Part shown: in pieces, positions 1 through 5,806 of the stretch
Position numbering within the stretch: position 1 is the first letter of the stretch
Layout of the letters: every line of letters begins with the position of its first letter
NCBI GenBank assembly: GCA_021848555.1
Contig: JAJZUN010000074.1
Location: 1 to 9,651, forward strand
Reading direction: 5' to 3'
Length of the DNA stretch: 9,651 nt
Origin: Pseudomonadota bacterium
GTDB lineage: Bacteria; Pseudomonadota; Gammaproteobacteria; Burkholderiales; SG8-39
Position numbers and translations under genes: made by a program
The notes under the pieces: model-generated
Database searches by the model: none
The model's input: only the letters and a program-made list of their open reading frames with translations
What the model was told of the DNA's origin: nothing

Positions 1-6
1 CGAGTA

Positions 7-42
7 GTATCCATTCCTTTGACTTCAGGGCTTCATGCAAAC
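7..42 (-). repeat. Degenerate terminal CRISPR repeat
   Basis: This copy differs from the consensus at three positions, all in the last nine bases in crRNA orientation. The handle reads ATGGATAC instead of ATTGAGAC. Decay of the 3' end of the final repeat is typical of the trailing end of an array, because no spacer follows it. This supports the orientation assigned to the array, with the oldest spacers on the left. Confidence 0.85.
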
Positions 43-249
43 TTAAATGGACTGACTGATCCTAATACTGGATTAAGGTCTCAATCCCTTTGACTTCAGG
101 GCTTCATGCAAACAACGTAATCATGCCTACTAACGGAGAGTGGAAGTCTCAATCCCTTTGACTTCAGGGCTTCATGCAAACATCCACGTTAGGCAATGCT
201 TCAAGTCTGTTTGGTCTCAATCCCTTTGACTTCAGGGCTTCATGCAAAC

Positions 250-282
250 GCCGTTGTAGCTCAGATGGTAGAGCGCCTGCCT
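250..282 (-). other. CRISPR spacer matching the 5' half of a tRNA
   Basis: On the plus strand this 33-bp spacer parses completely as tRNA positions 1-33. The parts are a 7-nt acceptor strand GCCGTTG, the T8-A9 linker, D-stem GCTC, an 8-nt D-loop AGATGGTA with G18-G19 in place, D-stem GAGC, G26, anticodon-stem strand CCTGC, then C32 and T33. It ends exactly before the anticodon. The D-stem strands are perfectly complementary. The crRNA, made from the minus strand, would be complementary to the tRNA itself. The amino acid identity cannot be read because the anticodon is not included. The tRNA resemblance is seen directly; the source (host, phage or plasmid tRNA) is unknown. Confidence 0.85.
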
Positions 283-517
283 GTCTCAATCCCTTTGACT
301 TCAGGGCTTCATGCAAACCGCTTGGCGATAACAACAACAAACGGTAGCACCTGTCTCAATCCCTTTGACTTCAGGGCTTCATGCAAACGTACGAGGCATG
401 GGAATATCACGGCGAACTCTCCGTCTCAATCCCTTTGACTTCAGGGCTTCATGCAAACATCGAGCTTGTGGTGACCGCTGGCTGGGTTACGGTCTCAATC
501 CCTTTGACTTCAGGGCT

Positions 518-1564
518 TCATGCAAACCGATCTCTGGCGATTTCCTTCTTCACTCCAATGCGTTGCGAAGTGCAGTCGCGAACTTCTGCACCATTGGCGA
601 GGGTATGAGTCATTCCGCGGGTAACAAGCGTGTAGCGACCGAGTCCGAACGCAGCTTCCTTACCTACGTGCAGCCATTCGCCAAGTTGCAGGAAAGGGAC
701 AAACGGGGTGAGAGGGCCGCTGATGGTCCAGTCGCCGACTACGCCACCGAGCGCCATTTTCTGCTGCTGGCGGCTGGAGAAGCGCGTCCAGTCTAGCCAA
801 ACGAGGTGTTTGCACTCTTGGACGGCGTTGCTCGCGGCGAGCAGCGGGGCGAAATCCTTGACTAGCGCGCCGTCCGCGTGGAATTCGGCGAGCAGGCTCG
901 TGCGGCGTACCAGGGCCATCAGCAGCGTTCGTGCGTCGAGCTTTTCCGGCGGCAGGGCGTGGCCGTTTTTCTGCAAGCGCAGCGGCGTGATGAAACGCAG
1001 GGTGAGTTCGCCCGGTTCTGTCGTGTCGTTGTCGGCGGTGCGTAATGCAATGGCCTGCGCGTGCGGGGCGAGCGTGCCTGTGTCGGGTCGATGGATTTCG
1101 GTTTCTTGTGCTTCCCCGCAATGAATGACGCGCGCCAGTTCAGCAGTGCCGTCGCCGGGGCCTACGCCGCGCGCGAGCGCTCGCCGCCAGGCGAGGATGA
1201 TCAGGGGCAGCTCGCGCAGCGCCCGTCCGACAAGGACCAGGTGAAAGGCGAATGCTTCACCGGTCTCGAGTTGGCGCGCGCCCCAGTCGGGCGGCTCGAT
1301 CACATAGGGCACGGGAATCTGCGAGAATTTCTGCAGTGTATGCGCGGCCGGCGGCGGCGGGGCGAAGATCGCTGGGTAGGGGCAGGATGAGAGCAATGGG
1401 CAGCCGGTGCATTCCTTTTGTTTGGTCATGCACGCCAGCTTGCGCAGGGCGTGACCGAATGCACCGCGCAGCATGGAGCCGGCATAGTCGGGCAGGCGCA
1501 CGGGGGTGCTCGCCTGCCATTCGAGGCGATAGCGGGCGAGGGGGAAGGTGGTGCTGTTGGTCAT
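518..1564 (-). CDS. cas6: Cas6 pre-crRNA endoribonuclease
   Basis: Cas6 cuts the repeat-containing transcript to release crRNAs with an 8-nt repeat handle. The 348-residue protein resembles the Cas6 family with the PF10040-type C-terminal RAMP domain. It has an N-terminal segment with GSMLRGAFGHALRKLAC (about residues 29-45), a cysteine cluster at C45, C52, C55 and C61, and the glycine-rich RAMP signature GLGRY (residues 307-311). H38 is a possible catalytic histidine, which I cannot confirm. The start was chosen at the ATG at 1564 because it overlaps the csm5 stop as ATGA, giving translational coupling; a longer in-frame start at 1639 would run deep into csm5. The stop codon lies inside the first CRISPR repeat, and the last residues (Phe-Ala) are encoded by that repeat. 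The 35 residues after the RAMP core look like an unconserved tail. Confidence 0.93.
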   Translation of the reverse strand: MTNSTTFPLARYRLEWQASTPVRLPDYAGSMLRGAFGHALRKLACMTKQKECTGCPLLSSCPYPAIFAPPPPAAHTLQKFSQIPVPYVIEPPDWGARQLETGEAFAFHLVLVGRALRELPLIILAWRRALARGVGPGDGTAELARVIHCGEAQETEIHRPDTGTLAPHAQAIALRTADNDTTEPGELTLRFITPLRLQKNGHALPPEKLDARTLLMALVRRTSLLAEFHADGALVKDFAPLLAASNAVQECKHLVWLDWTRFSSRQQQKMALGGVVGDWTISGPLTPFVPFLQLGEWLHVGKEAAFGLGRYTLVTRGMTHTLANGAEVRDCTSQRIGVKKEIARDRFA

Positions 1565-3186
1565 GAGGTACGCAAGGCGGAGAGCTTGAGCTTCTTGAGT
1601 TGATCCTTGTCGATCTTCTCGACTACCTTCGGCAGCCATTCAGCAATGGCGTCAGCAGCAGCGTGTTTTTCTTGCGCCGTCCAGTCGGCGCCTGCAAGCG
1701 CATCGCGGGCGAGATCGCGCGCGCGGCCATGGAATTCGGCGTTCAATTTTTCTCGGCCGCCACGCAGTTGCTCGGCGCGAACGGCGCATGCCGTCTTGAA
1801 TTCCTCGATGCGGCGGAGGTTGGGCGACATGGCGGCGAGAGCGGCTCGTCGTGCGGCTTCGGCGTCCGCCTTGGCACGGGACGCGACTTCGGTCGCGTGC
1901 TTCTGCTTTTCGGCTTCGACTGCTGCGGCCGCGCGCTGCTGTTGCGCGTCCTCCAGCCGCAGCAACTGTTCGCGATGCACCTCGCACACGGGGCCGCTGC
2001 GGGCGGCGAGCTTGTGGCACAAATCATCCGCCCGATGGCGATGTGCGTCATCGCAGGCGTCGATCCAGATCCAGCCGAACGGCAGCAGGCCGTCGGTGCC
2101 GACTTTGGTTAGGCTGGCGAAGCGCTTTTCCGTCGTGTTGGGGCGGTAGTCGAAGGTCTGCTTGCCCTCAACGCGCGGGCCGAGAATCTTGATGTCGCGC
2201 ACGCCATCGAGCGTGACCGACTCTGCGCCGGAGTGCCTGCCGACCCGCAGCAGGAAACCCTGGCGCGCGGCGATGAGCTCACCGAGTTCATTGGCCAGCA
2301 GATCTGAAACTAGGCTCTTCCATTCTGTGTCGATCGTCTTGCCGAGGACAGCGTCGCTGAGTTCGGCTTCGAGTTGCGGCTTGTAAAAGGCGTTGCATGC
2401 GTCGCACAGCGCGTTCCAGTTGATCTTACCTTTGATCCGGAGTTCGCCAAGAAAGGCGGCAGGAAGCGCGTCGGGGATGGTTTCGAGGAAGACCTTCAAT
2501 TCCGGTGAGCCACCTTCACCGTCTCGCGGCTGACGCTTCTTCTTGCTGATCGCGTAGAGCACCCGGGTCGGCGGCGGAGTGCCATCATCTTCGGGGTGCG
2601 CGTCCGCAAGGCCAATATGACGGAAGGGGTCGTCCTCGAACTTGCCGGCGGAGTAGCCGAGCAGGTGCTCTTGCAGGCGGCGCGGTGCGCTCTTCCGATC
2701 GGTCTTGTCGCTGGCGGTGAGCGCTGTGCCGCGGTTGAGGTGGTTCAGCCACGCGGTGCGGATGCTGCCCTTGAGCGAACTACCGGGAAGATAGGGCACG
2801 TTGTCGAACGGACGGTAGGCGGTGCGGGCGATCGGGAACAGGTTGTAGGTGGCTTCGCCCGATGCGCCGCGCTGCGTGGGCTTGCCCGCACTCTTCTCGT
2901 ATTCGCGCACGATCGCTTCGGCGACCGCTACCTGATGCCGCGCAAGGCCGGCAAAGCGCGTCGCGTTGTCGCGGAAAAATCGCTGCAGCGCGCCGATGGG
3001 TTCGGGTCTTTCCGCCAGCGTACCGAGTTGCTTGCGTTCGGATTCACTGAGGTCGGCGGCGAGATCGGCCGGGTAGAGGTCGTGCAGCAGACCGTCCGCG
3101 ATGACGAAGTTGCTAGGTTCGTATACTTCGTCGCAGCCAATGTGGACGGGCGATAGCGTCGAAATAGAAATCGGGCAGGTGCTCAT
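1561..3186 (-). CDS. csm5: Csm5, type III-A RAMP subunit with C-terminal extension
   Basis: Csm5 caps the crRNA 3' end of the Csm effector and helps crRNA maturation. RAMP features are visible in order: TLSPVHIGCDEVYEP near the N-terminus (9-23), the glycine-rich loop PYLPGSSLKGSIRTAW (131-146), the segment LLRVGRHSG (312-320), and a final core strand LLPFGWIWID (367-376). The protein is 541 residues, well above the roughly 350-400 usual for the family. The excess is a helical C-terminal region (about 380-541). It contains an Ala/Glu/Lys/Gln-rich stretch at 404-452 that looks like coiled coil, then a second charged helical part ending in Lys/Leu-rich sequence. The ATG at 3186 overlaps the csm4 stop as ATGA; the frame stays open upstream to 3615, but that part is the shadow of csm4. 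Its stop overlaps the cas6 start in the same way. Confidence 0.93.
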   Translation of the reverse strand: MSTCPISISTLSPVHIGCDEVYEPSNFVIADGLLHDLYPADLAADLSESERKQLGTLAERPEPIGALQRFFRDNATRFAGLARHQVAVAEAIVREYEKSAGKPTQRGASGEATYNLFPIARTAYRPFDNVPYLPGSSLKGSIRTAWLNHLNRGTALTASDKTDRKSAPRRLQEHLLGYSAGKFEDDPFRHIGLADAHPEDDGTPPPTRVLYAISKKKRQPRDGEGGSPELKVFLETIPDALPAAFLGELRIKGKINWNALCDACNAFYKPQLEAELSDAVLGKTIDTEWKSLVSDLLANELGELIAARQGFLLRVGRHSGAESVTLDGVRDIKILGPRVEGKQTFDYRPNTTEKRFASLTKVGTDGLLPFGWIWIDACDDAHRHRADDLCHKLAARSGPVCEVHREQLLRLEDAQQQRAAAAVEAEKQKHATEVASRAKADAEAARRAALAAMSPNLRRIEEFKTACAVRAEQLRGGREKLNAEFHGRARDLARDALAGADWTAQEKHAAADAIAEWLPKVVEKIDKDQLKKLKLSALRTS

Positions 3187-4142
3187 GATTGCGTCCGTTC
3201 CATTGCGATCCCCAGCACCGGCGCGTAGCCCTGTTGCACCGTGGCGGGCTCGGCCTTGGATAGTTTGCCGTCGCCACCCAGGCCTTGGCCCACGAACAAG
3301 CGCGGGGCGAAATTGCCCGCAGGCGCGAATACGGCGCCGGTGGCGGCCATGAGCACTGGCGTCTTGAACGGGTTGCCGGCGAGGGCATGGGCGTTGCCGT
3401 GGCGACCAAAGCGCGTGAGCACGCGCCAGTAGCTCTTGGTGCCAACGAAGCCCTGGCCTTGCGGTGCGCAGGGGGCGAGGGTCCACAAGGCATTGGCGTT
3501 GGCAGGCGTAGCGAGCGATGCGGGTTCGATTACCTCGACCGAGAATTTGCCCAGGCCGATGCTCGCATCGCGGCCAAAGCCGCTGGCGCCGATGGCGGCG
3601 AACAATCGGCCGCATTCGCCCGTCGTTACTAGGGTTTCATCGATTACGAGATAGACGTCGATCCGCTGCCCTGGCGCGTGAAACGTCTGCGCCATGCTGT
3701 AGGGCGCGAATGCGCCTTCGCCGGTAGTGCCGGTCAGACGGTTGAGCGTGTTGTGCGGCTGCGCCGTGGATTGCGGGGCTTTGCCTTTGCCATAACCGGT
3801 ATCGTTGTCCACTGCGCTTGCCAGCAGGACATTCAGCGCTTCGCCAGCGCGGGCTGCGGGAATCCAGCGCTTCTTCTTCGCCGCCTTGCGTGCTGCCGGG
3901 TCCGGCTGCGGCTCGAACTGCTGCGGCAGCGTGGGCTTGGGCAGGTAGCCGGCGGGAAATCCGTCGGAGACGACGAGCCAGGGCTCACCTTGCGTGTAGC
4001 CATCCAGCCGGCGCGCGAGCTCGGCTTCGCCTTGCACTTCGCGCAGCGCCCAACAGCATTGGCCGAACAGCGTGTCGCCGGCTAGCGGGGTGCCCAGCGG
4101 CGTGGCGAGCGCCAGCGTGGCGCGGTGAAGTACGCGGGCCAT
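3183..4142 (-). CDS. csm4: Csm4, type III-A RAMP subunit binding the crRNA 5' handle
   Basis: Csm4 is the Cas5-like subunit that holds the 5' end of the crRNA and joins Cas10 to the Csm3 backbone. The 319-residue length is normal for the family. Visible signatures are GDTLFGQCCWAL near the N-terminus (22-33), a typical Csm4 first-helix motif; HNTLNRLTGTTGEGAFAPYS (130-149); the glycine-rich loop GASGFGRDASIGLGKF (185-200); and a C-terminal part ending QGYAPVLGIAM (304-314). The start at 4142 lies 3 nt after the csm3 stop, so translation is probably coupled. The segment 78-96 is rich in Lys, Arg and Ala and is likely a flexible or RNA-facing insertion. No frameshift or missing region is apparent. 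Confidence 0.94.
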   Translation of the reverse strand: MARVLHRATLALATPLGTPLAGDTLFGQCCWALREVQGEAELARRLDGYTQGEPWLVVSDGFPAGYLPKPTLPQQFEPQPDPAARKAAKKKRWIPAARAGEALNVLLASAVDNDTGYGKGKAPQSTAQPHNTLNRLTGTTGEGAFAPYSMAQTFHAPGQRIDVYLVIDETLVTTGECGRLFAAIGASGFGRDASIGLGKFSVEVIEPASLATPANANALWTLAPCAPQGQGFVGTKSYWRVLTRFGRHGNAHALAGNPFKTPVLMAATGAVFAPAGNFAPRLFVGQGLGGDGKLSKAEPATVQQGYAPVLGIAMERTQS

Positions 4143-4145
4143 TGC

Positions 4146-4856
4146 TTATGCAGCGGCGGCGAACGGCTTTATCTTGTCGAACCTGGCCTGGATGGATTCG
4201 CCGTCGAGCTTGAGGTCGGCAAACGCCACCTTGCCGTAGCCGCGCGATCCCGAACCGCCGAGGCTGTCGGCTTCAAGCAGTTTGAGGCCTAGAAGTAGCA
4301 TATGCAACAGGTCTTCGCCGTCGATCACTTTGAGCGAGAGCCGGAAGTCGAATTCAGCGCCAGCGATAACGCGTTCGGTGAATCGCGGATGCTCCGCTAC
4401 GCCATGGATGCGGTCGATGGTGTTTTCGCTCTTGACCTCGGTGGACAAGATATTGCGCGCCTGCACCTTCTTGAACCAGCCGGCATTGAGCGCGCAGTCC
4501 CAGAAGCCGAGACGCGTCGGGCCAATTATCTTGACGATGTCCTCGCAGTCCTTGCTCGGTGCGCCACCAAAGAGCTGGAGCAATTGTTTTCCTTGTTCGG
4601 CTGGCGTGTCCTTGTAATGTTTGAAGGAATACGGGTGGCCGTTTGTAGCCATGACCACGCCGAGTTGCCATTCGAGCAGCGAGCGTATCTTGCCCTTGAG
4701 CGTGGAACCGGGGATGTAAGGCTGGCCGTCGAGCGGATTCTTCGCCACCGGATTGTCCGTGCCGCCGATGCGCATTTCGGTGTCGCCGGCGCCGATATGC
4801 AGGCCGGTTTTCAGGACGAGGGTGCCGGTAAGTTGCTTGATGTGCGTGAGTTGCAT
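4146..4856 (-). CDS. csm3: Csm3, backbone RAMP subunit and target-RNA nuclease
   Basis: Csm3 polymerises along the crRNA and cuts bound target RNA at 6-nt intervals. The 236-residue protein has the RAMP start LVLKTGLHIGAGD (13-25). D34, in the segment IGGTDNPV, aligns by position with the catalytic Asp33 known from Streptococcus thermophilus Csm3. The crRNA-binding loop YIPGSTLKGKIRSLLEW follows (47-63), then NILSTEVKSENTIDRI, the thumb-like region (135-150), and the glycine-rich GGSGSRGYGKV (199-209). The RNase function therefore looks intact. The ATG at 4856 is preceded by AGGAAGGAC, a good ribosome binding site, in the 14-nt gap after the DUF2442 gene. That site may help set the high copy number of Csm3 in the complex. 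Confidence 0.97.
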   Translation of the reverse strand: MQLTHIKQLTGTLVLKTGLHIGAGDTEMRIGGTDNPVAKNPLDGQPYIPGSTLKGKIRSLLEWQLGVVMATNGHPYSFKHYKDTPAEQGKQLLQLFGGAPSKDCEDIVKIIGPTRLGFWDCALNAGWFKKVQARNILSTEVKSENTIDRIHGVAEHPRFTERVIAGAEFDFRLSLKVIDGEDLLHMLLLGLKLLEADSLGGSGSRGYGKVAFADLKLDGESIQARFDKIKPFAAAA

Positions 4857-4870
4857 GGAAAGTCCTTCCT

Positions 4871-5366
<496 letters not shown>

Positions 5367-5367
5367 G

Positions 5368-5739
5368 TCACCCCCGCAGCGCCTTCAGAAAGCCGAGCAC
5401 CGCTTCGAAGTGCAGGCGGAAGTGGTCGAGCGCCTTGGCGCTGGTCGTCGATTTGATGCATTCGCGGAACCAGGCTTCGAATTGTTCGTCGACGAGCTTG
5501 CGCCCTTTGGCGTAGGCAACCTTCGCGTTGAGCATTTTGATGAAAGCTTCGTACAGTTTGAACTTCGCATCGTCGCCTTCGATTCGCTCCTGCCAGCCGA
5601 CGAGTTCGTCGTAGAAGCGACGAATTTGGGTGGTCTTGTTCATGTGTCCGGGCGCCTGGTTTAGCTTGTTGGCTACTGCCTCGGCTTCGCCATTGAATAA
5701 CTCCGCGGCAGGGGGAATGGTGGCTAGGTTGATGGGCAT
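5368..5739 (-). CDS. csm2: Csm2, small subunit of the type III-A effector
   Basis: Csm2 is the all-helical small subunit that lines the belly of the Csm complex and contacts target RNA. The 123-residue protein matches the family in length and pattern: KTTQIRRFYDELVGWQERI (35-53), then FIKMLNAKVAYAKGRKLVDEQF (66-87) with basic residues typical of the RNA-contacting helix, and a last helix HFRLHFEAVLGFLKAL (106-121). I chose the ATG at 5739 because a strong ribosome binding site, AAGGAG at 5747-5752, lies 7 nt upstream; the longer in-frame start at 5856 would overlap cas10. A 67-nt gap separates it from cas10, the only sizeable gap in the operon. Its stop is one base from the DUF4160 start. Confidence 0.93.
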   Translation of the reverse strand: MPINLATIPPAAELFNGEAEAVANKLNQAPGHMNKTTQIRRFYDELVGWQERIEGDDAKFKLYEAFIKMLNAKVAYAKGRKLVDEQFEAWFRECIKSTTSAKALDHFRLHFEAVLGFLKALRG

Positions 5740-5746
5740 CGTTAAT

Positions 5747-5752
5747 CTCCTT
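5747..5752 (-). promoter_or_regulatory. Strong ribosome binding site of csm2
   Basis: AAGGAG on the minus strand, 7 nt before the csm2 ATG at 5739. It decides the csm2 start against the longer open frame that extends into cas10. It is one of the best Shine-Dalgarno matches in the operon. Confidence 0.8.
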
Positions 5753-5790
5753 GGCGAAATTCTGGATGATTGTGGTTTGAATGTCACGTT

Positions 5791-5804
5791 CGGCAAGCTT
5801 GCCG
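5791..5804. repeat. 14-bp perfect palindrome, copy 2 (cas10-csm2 gap)
   Basis: CGGCAAGCTTGCCG, a perfect inverted repeat, lies 2 bp beyond the cas10 stop. It is identical to the copy upstream of cas10 at 8519-8532, and on the minus strand both are followed by A(A)CGT. As RNA it could fold into a 5-bp stem with an AGCT loop, but no run of U follows, so it is not an intrinsic terminator. A protein-binding site or a small intergenic repeat are the main options. Confidence 0.75.
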
Positions 5805-5806
5805 CC

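Larger units (their letters stand above)
7..527 (-). CRISPR. CRISPR array, 8 repeats and 7 spacers
   Basis: Repeats of 36 bp lie at 7-42, 78-113, 146-181, 214-249, 283-318, 353-388, 423-458 and 492-527. The last seven are identical. Spacers are 35, 32, 32, 33, 34, 34 and 33 bp. Read on the minus strand the repeat begins GTTTGCATGAAG and ends GGGATTGAGAC. This gives an ATTGAGAC 5' handle of the kind seen in type III crRNAs, so I infer minus-strand transcription, the same direction as the cas operon. A short stem (CCCT with AGGG, 8-nt loop) can form within the repeat. The degenerate copy at 7-42 fits the leader-distal end. The leader-proximal repeat overlaps the 3' end of cas6, so no AT-rich leader exists between them. 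Only six bases lie left of the array here, so I cannot exclude more repeats beyond the window. Confidence 0.98.

Noticed and set aside
250..282. A functional tRNA gene in the array
   Set aside because: Only the first 33 nucleotides of a tRNA are present and the sequence is bounded exactly by CRISPR repeats; there is no anticodon, T-arm or 3' acceptor strand.
196..796. Plus-strand open frames through the array and the end of cas6
   Set aside because: Their translations repeat the same peptide at each CRISPR repeat, and the rest is antisense to cas6.
3187..3615. A long N-terminal extension of Csm5
   Set aside because: The frame stays open upstream but is antiphase to csm4 and has low-complexity Arg-rich composition; the ATG at 3186 begins the family-like N-terminus and overlaps the csm4 stop as ATGA.
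5791..5804. Intrinsic terminator after cas10
   Set aside because: The palindrome can form a small hairpin but no U-run follows it on the minus strand, and csm2 follows closely in the same direction.
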